DNA of 64,000 nt, taken from contig NZ_CANMCZ010000002.1 in assembly GCF_947496485.1 (NCBI RefSeq), positions 434,001 to 498,000 on the forward strand, written 5' to 3'. This document shows positions 43,844 through 54,200 of the stretch, in pieces (positions within the stretch are counted from its first letter, which is position 1; every line of letters starts with the position of its first letter). Source of the stretch: an uncultured Winogradskyella sp. Lineage in GTDB: Bacteria > Bacteroidota > Bacteroidia > Flavobacteriales > Flavobacteriaceae. A program made the position numbers and the translations under genes. The notes under the pieces were generated by a model. That model had not been told where the DNA came from. It worked only from the letters and a program-made list of their open reading frames with translations, and ran no database searches.

Positions 43844-44452
43844 TTATTTAGAAGCTACAGTATTAGCATTCAAAACTATATCGTGTTGCGCCACCAATAT
43901 TCCATCTTCTTCTTTTGGAGTCAAAATTCTAGAAGTATCACTTTTCTTAGCAATTCTTTTACGACAACGCTTTGTTAATAATGGATCTTCATCAAAAAGA
44001 AATGTTTCTAATTGATATACTGGTTGAGATGGTTCTTTCACTAACGGAAATATTTGTTGAAGTTGATTATACCTTCTGTCATTTCCTGGAACAAAAGTGT
44101 AAATCGTATATTTTCCGTCTGCATCAGTCTTTACCCAACTTCTGTGTAAAACGTAACGCTCATCACCTGTATTTCTTAACTCAAAATCACCATTTTCATT
44201 TGGTTGCTCTATAAATAAGATAACATTACTCGCTGGTGTTGTACCATCGGCTTGATAAATAGTACCAGTTAATTTTAACTTATTTGTTTTAGATCTAAAA
44301 TCAGGAATGGTATCTGTGTTAGTTAAAAGTTCTTCTGAACGATCGTAAATCGGACTATCAAAATCTGAATTTGAAGGTAACTCTTGTGCTACAACAGTAT
44401 TAATTGCGCTGTAGAAACATATAATGCAAAATAAAGTAATAAGATTTTTCAT
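43844..44452 (-). CDS. Exported intradiol-dioxygenase-fold protein without histidine ligands
   Basis: The start is placed at 44452, where MKNLITLFCIICFYSAINTV begins a good signal peptide. The longer ORF-track start adds 12 residues in front of it. The mature part shows the intradiol dioxygenase core: LKLTGTIYQADGTTPASNVI, KTDADGKYTIYTFVPG and LETFLFDEDPLLTKR, matching tgtVy..dGkPa, G.Y.f.ti.PG and TQlYf.gDPll. The HxH iron ligands expected between the last two blocks are replaced by FPLVKEPSQP, with no His. It probably does not cleave catechols and may be a binding or structural relative. Confidence 0.7.
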   Translation of the reverse strand: MKNLITLFCIICFYSAINTVVAQELPSNSDFDSPIYDRSEELLTNTDTIPDFRSKTNKLKLTGTIYQADGTTPASNVILFIEQPNENGDFELRNTGDERYVLHRSWVKTDADGKYTIYTFVPGNDRRYNQLQQIFPLVKEPSQPVYQLETFLFDEDPLLTKRCRKRIAKKSDTSRILTPKEEDGILVAQHDIVLNANTVASK

Positions 44453-44488
44453 GAGGTTAAGCGTTTGATGGTTACAAATTTCAACCAT

Positions 44489-44919
44489 TTATATTGTAAT
44501 CTCTTAAAAATCATGCCAATGCTTAATATTTACGATAAAATGAAAATTGACTCAAATAATAACGATGAAATACATAAATGTAATAATCATATTATAAGCA
44601 TAAGGACTGTAATTAGACTATATATTTAGAATATTTGCTTTTACTTGAAATCGAAGAGAATTTAACAGCGTCAGAACTCATTATATTTTTATTATAATCG
44701 ATTCTAAAAGTTTCAAAAAAAGAATTACATGTGGTTTTTCTTAGTACTGTTTTAGACCAAATTTCATGAAATTTTATTCTCAAAGTTGACAAAACTATTG
44801 GAATTTACACAAAAGTATTTCATCGATTAAAAATGTATTTTATCCAGTAAATACGCAGTTTATCCGTTATATTTGCATTTTATACTAAAAATAGTTTTAC
44901 AAAAAATGCCCAAATAAAG
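44489..44919. other. Intergenic stretch without recognised gene
   Basis: Very AT-rich. Three TTTATCC-type words occur near 44837-44867, and there are no ORFs with coding character. Its right-hand end carries the promoter of the next gene. Confidence 0.6.
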
Positions 44920-44949
44920 TTGCTTTTTTTAAATAATTGTATAGATTTG
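44920..44949 (+). promoter_or_regulatory. Bacteroidetes promoter for 150-aa exported protein
   Basis: TTG at 44920-44922, a 19-base spacer, and TAGATTTG at 44942-44949 match TTG-N19-TAnnTTTG exactly. Transcription should start ~7 bases further on, leaving a ~25-base leader before the ATG at 44980. Confidence 0.7.
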
Positions 44950-44979
44950 CTCCATTATGATTAATTAAAAATCCTAAAA

Positions 44980-45432
44980 ATGAAAACCAAATTTACCGTA
45001 TTTAGTGCCATTTTTTTCCTAATGATAAGTATGAGTTATGCTCAAAAAAAAGAGGCGTCTCAAAGTATCATTAGTGGTAAAGTAAACATATCTAAATACC
45101 ATAGTCGAGAAGAATTAGAAAAGATGCCTAAAGGTGACTTACTCACATTATACATTGAACGCATCGAAGTTATTGTAAATATACTACCAAATATTGCTTT
45201 CGCTACCAAACCTGGAATCACTATGGAATCTTTAGGAATTCCTGAAACAAAAGATAATAAGAAAGCATTAGAAGAAAATATTGAAGCTTCAGACACTTAT
45301 TTTGAGAGTACTATTGAGTTTCAAAAAAAGATATTACCTTATTCTGATACTACAGATTTAATAGCGGCTATTCTATTTTATGAGTCCACTCTTAAAGCAT
45401 TGCATACCTATGACGATTTTAAAAAGGATTAG
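44980..45432 (+). CDS. Small exported protein, 150 aa
   Basis: Signal peptide MKTKFTVFSAIFFLMISMSYAQ, then a helical soluble domain (KYHSREELEKMPKGDLLTLY, SDTYFESTIEFQKKILPYSD). No family recognised. It is a single-gene unit with its own promoter and a terminator 30 bases after the stop. Lack of a T9SS domain suggests a periplasmic location. Confidence 0.78.
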   Translation: MKTKFTVFSAIFFLMISMSYAQKKEASQSIISGKVNISKYHSREELEKMPKGDLLTLYIERIEVIVNILPNIAFATKPGITMESLGIPETKDNKKALEENIEASDTYFESTIEFQKKILPYSDTTDLIAAILFYESTLKALHTYDDFKKD

Positions 45433-45457
45433 TGAATCTTGTTGCTTATGTATTGTT

Positions 45458-45495
45458 AAAAAACCTTGATGTATTGTGCATCAAGGTTTTTTTTT
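45458..45495 (+). terminator. Rho-independent terminator
   Basis: AAACCTTGATG and CATCAAGGTTT form an 11-base perfect stem with a 7-base loop (TATTGTG), followed by a run of T. It ends the transcript of the 150-residue gene and isolates the adhesin cluster. Confidence 0.88.
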
Positions 45496-45623
45496 GAATT
45501 GTTATTTTGCATACTTATGTTAATAGTAAAGATTTTTAAAAATATAATTTATCCGACAAACGGTATTTCTGTGTAAGAAAAATTAAATAAACAATATTTA
45601 ATCATGCATTTCATCGATATTTT

Positions 45624-45654
45624 TTGTATTTAATAGGTATTGTTCATATGTTTG
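45624..45654 (+). promoter_or_regulatory. Promoter of the SprB-like adhesin cluster
   Basis: TTG at 45624-45626, a 20-base spacer and TATGTTTG at 45647-45654 fit the Bacteroidetes consensus. The ATG of the beta-helix protein is 50 bases downstream. It could drive all five cluster genes, since no terminator is seen between them. Confidence 0.65.
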
Positions 45655-45703
45655 GTCTTATAGATTAAGAGCCCATTATCTAAACGAACGAAAATAAGCT
45701 ACT

Positions 45704-47020
45704 ATGAAAAAAATTACTTTAACTACACTTTTACTTTTTTTAGTATTTGGTAACCTGATTGCACAACAAGAAAAAGGAATTACTGGCTACAATAATTGGC
45801 TAGATTCTTGGACAGATTTTAAACCCAATAAAGCTGATTACAGCGAACCCACTCAAATACTAAGTGGAAATATTTCATCTAATACAACATTGTCCAAAAG
45901 AAACACCTATCTTTTATTGGGTGATGTCTTTGTAACGGACAGTACAACACTAACTATTGAACCAGGAACTGTTATCATTGGTGATTATAAAACCAAAGGT
46001 TCTTTAACTATCAGCAGAGGTTCTAAGATAATAGCAGAAGGAACAGAAACTGATCCAATCATTTTTACATCTAGTAGACCCGACAAAAAACAGGGTGATT
46101 GGGGAGGAATTTTCATACTTGGTAGTGCTCCAATCAATTCATTCGGAAAGGTTTCATCATTAAACTATGGGTTAAACCCTTCATCTACTGAAACTATAAG
46201 TTATGGTGGTGACGATGTATATAGTAACTCTGGTATCTTAAAGTATGTTAGAGTAGAGTTTGCTGGTAAGAAAACAAAAGAATTCGGAAATTTTAGTGGA
46301 ATTACTTTAGCTGGTGTCGGTCTTAAAACTACTATATTAAATGTAATGGTAAGTTATAGTGAAGGAAATTCCTTTAATATTCTTGGAGGAGAAGTTGTTA
46401 TTGAAAAAGCTGTTTCATACAGATCTCAAGAGAACGATTATAAGTTTAATTATGGTGCACAATGTAATATAGTAAATTCTTTGGCGGTAAGATCACCATA
46501 TATTTCTAGTGCGGAAGGATCTAGATGTATGTTCATTAGCTCTTATGACCTAAAAGAAGACGCAGATACTTCAAAAAAAGAAACATTTGTTAATGCAGAA
46601 AACCTAACACTTATTAATGTCAGTAATGATCTAAAAGGAGACATTAGCGTTGGCTTGGTACAAGAAGCTATTTATGTTGGTCCAGATGTGTCTGTTACAA
46701 TTCACAAAAGTGTTATCTCTGGTTTTAAGCCTGCTGTAATTTTCGATAGCAGAATTCCTATAAACAATGAAAATTTAGAAAAGATAAAATTTACGCGTTC
46801 GTACTTTAACAATTGTGAAGGGAATATTTTTAGAAAAGGTTATACTAATAACGACGATTTAGAAAGTTGGTATGGTAGTAGAGCTTTTGACAATGTATAT
46901 TCTAAAGGACCAGATTCCGAAACTTTTATTGAATCTGAAAATAGTAGACAACCAGATTTTAGATTACGTATCAATAGAATCATTGCTTCTAATGACAATT
47001 TTGATGATGACGACAACTAA
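45704..47020 (+). CDS. Exported beta-helix-like surface protein
   Basis: Signal peptide ending LIAQ. The body has repeated short beta strands (TLTIEPGTVIIGDYKTKGS, LTISRGSKIIAEGTETDPII, FTSSRPDKKQGDWGGIFILG) typical of right-handed parallel beta-helix proteins that in Bacteroidetes are often annotated as T9SS-associated hypothetical proteins. The C-terminus ends in DDDDN without a recognised sorting domain. It is the first gene of the adhesin cluster, so it may form part of the surface structure or fix carbohydrate, but no active site is seen. Confidence 0.75.
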   Translation: MKKITLTTLLLFLVFGNLIAQQEKGITGYNNWLDSWTDFKPNKADYSEPTQILSGNISSNTTLSKRNTYLLLGDVFVTDSTTLTIEPGTVIIGDYKTKGSLTISRGSKIIAEGTETDPIIFTSSRPDKKQGDWGGIFILGSAPINSFGKVSSLNYGLNPSSTETISYGGDDVYSNSGILKYVRVEFAGKKTKEFGNFSGITLAGVGLKTTILNVMVSYSEGNSFNILGGEVVIEKAVSYRSQENDYKFNYGAQCNIVNSLAVRSPYISSAEGSRCMFISSYDLKEDADTSKKETFVNAENLTLINVSNDLKGDISVGLVQEAIYVGPDVSVTIHKSVISGFKPAVIFDSRIPINNENLEKIKFTRSYFNNCEGNIFRKGYTNNDDLESWYGSRAFDNVYSKGPDSETFIESENSRQPDFRLRINRIIASNDNFDDDDN

Positions 47021-47154
47021 GATTAAATCCCAAATCTTTTATAAAAACACAAAACACAAACAAAATTCATAGCTAAATCAAGAATTTAACTTGCAAGCTG
47101 TGAATCTTATTAAACCCCAAAAGCTTATAGAATAAATAATACAAACCCTACTAA

Positions 47155-48618
47155 ATGCTTAAACCTACTATCGTAAATAAATTGTTTTTTGGAATTTATT
47201 TGTTAACTTTTGCTATACTATATAAAGCAAATGCGCAAATAGTTATTGGCACACCTAATCTTGGTTTTAGCCAAGCTTGCGCTAATGACTCTTTTAATAC
47301 GTATAGTACAACGTTTATATTTTCGCCAGAGTCTAGTGTAAACGCTTCAAACCAATTTAGTATAGAGCTATCTGATGCTGATGGTGATTTTTCTAATCCA
47401 ACGGTGATCTATACAACTTCTGCTGGTTCTGTAACAACTTCACCAGCGACACTAGATTTCTCTATACCAGAGGATACAGCCGGAGAAAATTATCGTATAA
47501 GGATCAAAAGTAGTGCACCTGTTGCCACAAGTTCTAATTCAGTACCATTTGCTGCTTATTTTAAAAGTCAGGATTCGCCGTTTACAATAAACCGTTTAGT
47601 ATCTACTGGTGCATATTGTACTGGTGGAAGTTATTTGTTAACAATAGATAATCCAGGGTCAGGATCTAACGACTCACCTCTACTCTACCCAAACCTTACC
47701 TTTAAATGGTATAAAGAAACAAGCCCGACAACATCAGTTTTTGTTGCAGATGGCCCATCATTAGCTGTTAGTAGTGAAGGGACTTATTTTGTAGAAACAA
47801 ATTATGGTAGTTGTACATCAGATTCGTTTTCTAATCGTGTAACTATTAGTGAGGCGGTTGCTGGTGAAGCCAATGCAACCATAGCATCTAGCTTGGGGAA
47901 TCCATTTTGTCCAGAACAAGGTGCAACGACTTTAAATACCATTGGTGGAAACTCTTATCAATGGTATAAAGATGGAGTCATTATTCCAGACGCTACAGAC
48001 CAAATGTATCAAGCAATCGAATCAGGAACCTATTCAGTACAAGTAGATTTAGGAGATTGCTCTGCTTCTGGTTCAATAGATTTAGAAAGTGAAATATTTG
48101 ATAGTTCAATAAATGTATCTGAAGTTAACCAGATATTCCCAGATGAATCATTAATGATATCTGTGACTACCACAGCCAATAGTCCAGAATTTATTTGGTA
48201 TATAGACAATGTATTAATTGACACTGCAACTGATGGCTTTTTTGAAGCTACAGAGTTCGGAAACTATAAGGTAATAATAAATGAAACTGTCGGATGTCAA
48301 GCTTCAATGGAATACAATTTTATTATAGAAGAAGCTCAAGATCCTTTTCCTGATGTAGAAAATATTCCTAATGTTATTAGTCCTAATGGGGATGGAATTA
48401 ATGATACTTGGGTAATTCCTTTAGAATATACAACTGGCACAAATACAGAGGTAAGGATCCTAGATGAGCGCGGAAAGCTAGTATTCCAAACTATTGCTTA
48501 TGAAAATAATTGGCCAGAAAATCAATTAGGATTAACTAACATCAATGTGATATACTATTATATAATTATTACAGCGGATTCAAAAACTAAAAAAGGTTCA
48601 ATAACCATAGTAAAGTAA
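47155..48618 (+). CDS. Ig-like surface protein with T9SS type B (CHU_C) domain
   Basis: After a signal peptide (TFAILYKANAQ) come several Ig-like or PKD-like modules with paired Cys (CPEQGATTLNTIGGNSYQWY, CSASGSIDLESE). The last ~90 residues are a gliding-motility-associated CHU_C domain: NVISPNGDGINDTWVIPLEY, VRILDERGKLVFQ and a C-terminal KKGSITIVK. Such type B proteins usually need a co-encoded PorP/SprF protein for export or anchoring, and one follows one base after the stop (48618/48620). Confidence 0.9.
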   Translation: MLKPTIVNKLFFGIYLLTFAILYKANAQIVIGTPNLGFSQACANDSFNTYSTTFIFSPESSVNASNQFSIELSDADGDFSNPTVIYTTSAGSVTTSPATLDFSIPEDTAGENYRIRIKSSAPVATSSNSVPFAAYFKSQDSPFTINRLVSTGAYCTGGSYLLTIDNPGSGSNDSPLLYPNLTFKWYKETSPTTSVFVADGPSLAVSSEGTYFVETNYGSCTSDSFSNRVTISEAVAGEANATIASSLGNPFCPEQGATTLNTIGGNSYQWYKDGVIIPDATDQMYQAIESGTYSVQVDLGDCSASGSIDLESEIFDSSINVSEVNQIFPDESLMISVTTTANSPEFIWYIDNVLIDTATDGFFEATEFGNYKVIINETVGCQASMEYNFIIEEAQDPFPDVENIPNVISPNGDGINDTWVIPLEYTTGTNTEVRILDERGKLVFQTIAYENNWPENQLGLTNINVIYYYIIITADSKTKKGSITIVK

Positions 48619-48619
48619 A

Positions 48620-51193
48620 ATGAAAGCACATCTTTTAGTCATATTAGTAGTACTCTGTTTTTTACAGATGAGCTTTTCGCAAGAAGATGACGGTGTGGTT
48701 TCTTTAGATTTACCTATAAGAAATTCTTTGGTTTTTAATCGCTATGCTATTAACCCAACATTTAGTTTCGTTAGAGAACAACATAAATACGCTAGTATAA
48801 GTAATAAACGTGAATGGGTTCAATTTGATAATGCACCAGAAACTTATTTAGCAAGTTATTCTGGGCGTTTTTCAGAAAATATTGGAGCTGGTTTGGCTCT
48901 ATTTCAACAGAATTATGGTGTGTTAACCACTTTTGGCGGATTACTAAACTTTGCCTATAATGCTCAACTAAGCACAGATAACAACCTAACCTTTGGACTT
49001 AATATTGGAGCATACAAAAGTGGTGTTAATACCGCTAATGTTGTTACTAATTTTGATGACCCATCATTGCAAAATGTACCATCAAACTTCTTACTGACTG
49101 TAAATCCTGGAATTAACTTTGGTACAGAGTTTTTAGATTTTGGTATTTCTGTAAACAATGTGGTTTTATACAATTTTGAATCCTCAACACTTATAGAAGA
49201 TGATCCAAAACAAGGCATACAAGCTCATGTGATGCACACAGGTTATTTTAATGGTCGAGGATTCTTTACCGATACAAAAGTCTCTGCCTTATTAAAATCA
49301 GAATTCAGAAAAGATGAAACTATTATTTCTGGATTAGCAATGATAAATGTACCTAAAGGATTATGGTTTCAAATTGGCTATAATAATGTATATGGTGTTT
49401 CGGGAGGTATAGGTCTTAATATTACATCTCAAATTGCTTTAGAATATAATGTTGAAAGAGCCATAGGAGATATGGTAGATTTTGGACCTTCACACGATTT
49501 TACTTTAGCTTACAGATTTAAATCTGAGAAGAAGTATAAATATAGTGGAGATGATGAAGTGAGTGGCCTTTTCTCCAAAAAACAAAAGGTAATAGTTAAA
49601 GCATCAGAATCTGAGCTTGCAGGCATAAGGTCTAGAGCTGCAGAAAGAAAAGCACAAGAAAAATTAGATTTAGAAGCCAAAAAGATAACGGAAGCAGAAG
49701 CTAAGGCAAAATTAGTTGCAGAAGCAAAGGCCAAAAAAGAAGCTGAAGCAAAAGCTAAGGAAGATTCTAAAGTGCAAGCCAAATTATTAAAAGAACAAAG
49801 AGAGAAAGAAGAAGCAGAAGCAAAAGCAAAATTAGATGAAGAGGAAAAGGCTAGACAAAGAGAGGTGCTAAGAGCAAAAATAGCAGCGAATCAAAAAGCA
49901 AAGCGAGAAGCCGAGGCAAAATTAAAAGCTGAGCAAGAAGCTAAACTTGCCGTAGAGCAGAAAGCAGCAGCTGATGCACAAGCTAAACTATTGGCAGAGC
50001 AAGAGGCAAAATTAGAAGCTGAAAAGCAAGTTCGATTATTAGCAGAACAAAAAATTAAGGAAGAGGCTGAAGCCCAAGCCAAACTAAAAGCTGAACAAGA
50101 GGCGAAAGCAGAAGCTGAAAAGCAGTCTAGATTATTAGCAGAACAAAAAGCTAAGGAAGAGGCTGAATTACAGGCCAAACTGCAAGCAGAGCAAGAGGCA
50201 AAATTAGAAGCTGAAAAGCAAGCTAGACTATTGGCAGATCAAAAAGCTAAGGAAGAAGCCGAAGCACAAGCTAAATTATTGGCTGAGCAAAAAGTAGCGG
50301 AAGACTTAATTGCTAATCCTAAAGATGAGCTTGGTAAATCCATGAAGACCTTAGAGGATCAAACTGATGATGCAAAGACTACTCAGGTAAAATTATTAAA
50401 ACAGTTTGATGAAATAGTAGCTACGAAAGACCAAGATCTTAAAGATTTAAAAGAAGAAAATGATTTAAGTGATCAGGGTATCGTAGTGCAACCAAAACCC
50501 TTTAAAAGTGTAACAGCTGAAAATAATGCCCTAAGAGCTATTAAATCTAATTTAGATGATGTTATTAAAACACGTTCAGATAAGATTGAAGAATTACAAA
50601 CACTTTATGAGCAACGCACAAGGATAAGGAACACTGAATTAGATGAGGTTAATATTTATTACAAAAAGAAGATAAAGCGTTTAACTGAGGAACAGGCAAA
50701 AGCTGTACAAACCAGAGCACAATTAGATTCGAGATTAGAAACTATTAGAGTTGCTACAGAGTTTGAAAAAAGACGACGTATCAAACGTGCAGCGTTCGAT
50801 AATGAAGAAGATAGATACTCTCAAGATAGAACAGCGTTAACAAACATTAAGAATACAACTACGATCAGTAAAGTACCTCTAAAAACTGAAGATTTCGATT
50901 TTGGAGAAGAGCAAGGTAATAATATCAATATTCTTAAAAACATTAAAAATGTTGAAAGTGGTTACTATGTTGTAATTGCTGTACACAGTAATGTTGAAAA
51001 GCGCAATGATTTTGTAACTAAAGTTGTTGCATCAGGAAGAACTAATGTAGATTTCTTCTATGATGTTAATACAAGTAAATATTATATATACTATGATAAA
51101 TTTGATAGCATTCAGAATGCAAACAAAGCCTTAGAGTCTAAAGGTGATAGACCTTATAATCAAAAAATGTCAATAGTGAAAATTGAAAATTAA
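48620..51193 (+). CDS. PorP/SprF outer-membrane protein with long coiled coil and SPOR-like end
   Basis: Residues 22-310 are a PorP/SprF barrel (signal MKAHLLVILVVLCFLQMSFS; PTFSFVREQHKYASISNKRE; GIGLNITSQIALEYNVERAI). Unlike ordinary SprF (~330 residues), it continues with an Ala/Lys/Glu-rich region (~335-565) containing tandem units of AEQEAK..EAEKQ.RLL, a second coiled coil (~600-720), and a final ~77 residues (GYYVVIAVHSNVEKRNDFVT ... YYIYYDKFDSIQNANKALES) that look like a SPOR or SPOR-like peptidoglycan-binding domain. The plausible design is an outer-membrane adhesin partner tied across the periplasm to the cell wall, as TolA/Pal-type proteins are. SPOR identification is by pattern only. 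Confidence 0.85.
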   Translation: MKAHLLVILVVLCFLQMSFSQEDDGVVSLDLPIRNSLVFNRYAINPTFSFVREQHKYASISNKREWVQFDNAPETYLASYSGRFSENIGAGLALFQQNYGVLTTFGGLLNFAYNAQLSTDNNLTFGLNIGAYKSGVNTANVVTNFDDPSLQNVPSNFLLTVNPGINFGTEFLDFGISVNNVVLYNFESSTLIEDDPKQGIQAHVMHTGYFNGRGFFTDTKVSALLKSEFRKDETIISGLAMINVPKGLWFQIGYNNVYGVSGGIGLNITSQIALEYNVERAIGDMVDFGPSHDFTLAYRFKSEKKYKYSGDDEVSGLFSKKQKVIVKASESELAGIRSRAAERKAQEKLDLEAKKITEAEAKAKLVAEAKAKKEAEAKAKEDSKVQAKLLKEQREKEEAEAKAKLDEEEKARQREVLRAKIAANQKAKREAEAKLKAEQEAKLAVEQKAAADAQAKLLAEQEAKLEAEKQVRLLAEQKIKEEAEAQAKLKAEQEAKAEAEKQSRLLAEQKAKEEAELQAKLQAEQEAKLEAEKQARLLADQKAKEEAEAQAKLLAEQKVAEDLIANPKDELGKSMKTLEDQTDDAKTTQVKLLKQFDEIVATKDQDLKDLKEENDLSDQGIVVQPKPFKSVTAENNALRAIKSNLDDVIKTRSDKIEELQTLYEQRTRIRNTELDEVNIYYKKKIKRLTEEQAKAVQTRAQLDSRLETIRVATEFEKRRRIKRAAFDNEEDRYSQDRTALTNIKNTTTISKVPLKTEDFDFGEEQGNNINILKNIKNVESGYYVVIAVHSNVEKRNDFVTKVVASGRTNVDFFYDVNTSKYYIYYDKFDSIQNANKALESKGDRPYNQKMSIVKIEN
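49994..50281 (+). repeat. Three tandem 96-base coding repeats
   Basis: Units starting at 49994, 50090 and 50186 each encode a 32-residue block AEQEAKxEAEKQxRLL followed by AEQKxKEEAExQAKL. The units are nearly identical at the DNA level, pointing to recent in-frame duplication and a likely length-variable coiled coil. Confidence 0.8.
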
Positions 51194-51261
51194 ATAGAAG
51201 TTAAGCCCCTTCGCATCTTTATATGCCCCAATTAAAAATGCGAAAACCAAAAACTAATACC

Positions 51262-54200
51262 ATGAAAAAACCTACTTTTTCTAGAATTGCAATTGTTGTT
51301 ATATTACTTATTTTGGGACAACAAATGTTTGCACAAAACCTTGTCCCTTTTTCGCCAAGATACGATCAGGCCATTAAGGGAGATATCCTTTTAATTGGAA
51401 ACAGTAATGTAGGGCTACATGTTTCTGATCCATATAATGGAAACGATACCAATGACCAAGTTGATGCAGCTGTATATGTAGATATTGATGGTGATGCTAG
51501 TACTTTTAATTCAAGTACGGCAGATTTAGATGTTCCAAGTGACCAAAGTTGTTATCAAATTGTATATGCTGGCTTATATTGGAGTGCTGTTGTTAATGGT
51601 GACGAACCCATATCGGAGGTGAAATTTAAAGTTCCTGGTAGTCCATATATGGATATTACTGGTACTGAAATTTACTATCAAAACGCAGCAAACAATAGCC
51701 AGTCAAATACATATGCTTATTATCACGATGTAACAGATATTCTAACAGCATTACCAAATCCAGAAGGTACATATGGTGTTGCAAACATTTCAACATTAGT
51801 TGGTCCAAAACCAAATTCAGAAGGACTTTCAGCTGGTTGGTCGCTTTTTGTAGTTTATGAAGATCCGCTTTTACCAAGCAAATACATCACTTCATTTGAT
51901 GGATTTACAAAAATCACAAGTACTATAAACGAAACATTTCCTGTTTCAGGATTTAATACTATACCAACTGGACCTGTACGTGCTAAATTCGCTTTCAATA
52001 CTATTGAAGGTGATAGAGGTTATACTGGGGATTATCTAGAACTTAATGGTACTGCAATTAGTGCTACTAACAATGCAGGAACTGTTATTCGTCCAACAAA
52101 CAACTTTTTTAATAGTTCGGTTTCTGATATAGACCCTGTAACCAATACATCTGAGTTATTTAACAACAAAAATCCTAATAGTTCTAACACATTAGGTTTT
52201 GATTCAGGAATTATAAATATTCCAAATCCAGGAAATACTCTTATACCTAATAATGCAACTTCGGCTGATATAAGCTTAGGAAGTAATCTAGATATCTATT
52301 ACTATTACTTTAGTGCTTTTGCCATTGAGATTATTGCTCCAAATATTGTGTTAACAAAAATTGTTGAAGACGATTTAGGAAATGATATTGGTGGACAACT
52401 TGTAGGTTTGGGTTCTTCTCTAAACTATGTTATTGGTTTTCAGAACACTGGAAATGACGACGCAACAAACTTTACAATTAGAGATATTCTTCCTATTAAC
52501 ATTATTTACAATCATCCGACAGACTTAGTTTTACCAACTGGTGTTACAGTCGTAAGTTATAATCCTACAACAAGAGAGCTGGTTTTAAGTGTTGATGATT
52601 CTCTTGTTGAAGAAAATGATCCTGTTTATGAAATTCGAATAGAAGTTCAAGTTGTTGATGATTGTGGTCAGTTAGCAGATGCATGTTCTAATATTATTAA
52701 CAATCAAGCTTATGCTACTTATCAAGGTACCATAAATCCTGATTTCACTATTACAGACGACCCTAGTTACAGCAGTAATACAGGCTGTTTAATTTCGCCA
52801 CAGGCAACTAATTTCTTAGCTGATCTTGATTGTACTTTTGAACAGGATGAAATTCTTTGTGGTGATAGTATAGAATTAACTGCTGCAAATGGTTATGATT
52901 CTTATGCCTGGTCAACTAGTCCAACAGGAACACCAGTTATTGGAACTACACAAACCATAACGGCTACAGCAACTGGCACTTATTATTCATATAATACGGC
53001 AATTGCACCATGTCAATCAATTGTTCAGCAATTTAATGTTGAGCTTTTTGGTAGTAACACTACAAATCCTGTAATTCCTTATGCGGATGAGGTGGTTACT
53101 TGTCCTAATGATGGAAAACCATTGCCAAACATATTTTTATGTGGTGCAAATGATTCACGACTCATTGAAACCAATATATCAAGCTCTACTTCTATTATAT
53201 GGGAAAAGCTTGATGAATCGAGTTGTGCTGCAGTTGCCGATGAAGACTGTGCAAATGAAGATGCGGCCTGTACTTGGAATGAAGTTGGTAATGGGCCTAA
53301 CTTTTTAGCTGATACATCTGGTCAATATCGAATAACGATTAATTATCCAGGAGGTTGTTTTGTTCAATTCTATTTCAACGTCTATGAGAATTTGTTAGAC
53401 GCGACAGTAGTATCTACTGATATAATTTGTACAACAGATGGTAGTATTACCGTAAATGGAGTTCCTAGTGGTTATGAATACAGTATAGATAATACAAATT
53501 TTCAAACTAGCAATGTGTTTTCAGTCAGTACCGCTGGTACATACACTGTATACATAAGACAGACAGGTGTGCCTACTAACCCTTGTGTATTCACAGTTCC
53601 AGACGTTCAAATTACGGATAGAGATTTTACAGGCGCAAATACAGTAACTCAACCTCTATGTTACGGAGATAAAGGAAGTATTCACTTAGCCGCAAATGAT
53701 GCTGATCCGCAATATACCTTTACATTATATAATGGAGCAACATTAGTTAATAGTGTCGGGCCAATTATTGAGAACAATTATACATTCGATAATTTAAATC
53801 CAGGAACATACACAGCAACTTTAGAAACTGAAAATGGCTGTATATTCACTGAGGATATTACAATTATCGAACCTCCGTTACTAACAGTTACTGCTGCAAT
53901 CACTGCACCATTAACTTGTAATGATGGTGAGATTACGGTTTACCCAGTTGGAGGAACACCACCGTACTTCTATTTTGTAAATAGTGCAACAGTTTTTCAA
54001 TCTGTACCAGAAATTGCAGTTACAACTGCTGGTGTTTATAATATAACAGTTGTTGATTCTAATAACTGTAGTGCTAATACGAGTATAACTGTAGATGCAA
54101 TTCCTGCTCCAGACTTTACTGTTTCTACTACTAATATTTTATGTGGCGATTCTAGTGATAGTGGAGCTCTAACCATAAATGTTACAAATGCTAATGGTAA

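Noticed and set aside
49510-50178. Antisense ORFs of 90 and 95 aa under the coiled-coil region
   Set aside because: They are Ala/Ser/Cys-rich mirror translations of the KAE-rich repeats and exist only because of that codon pattern.
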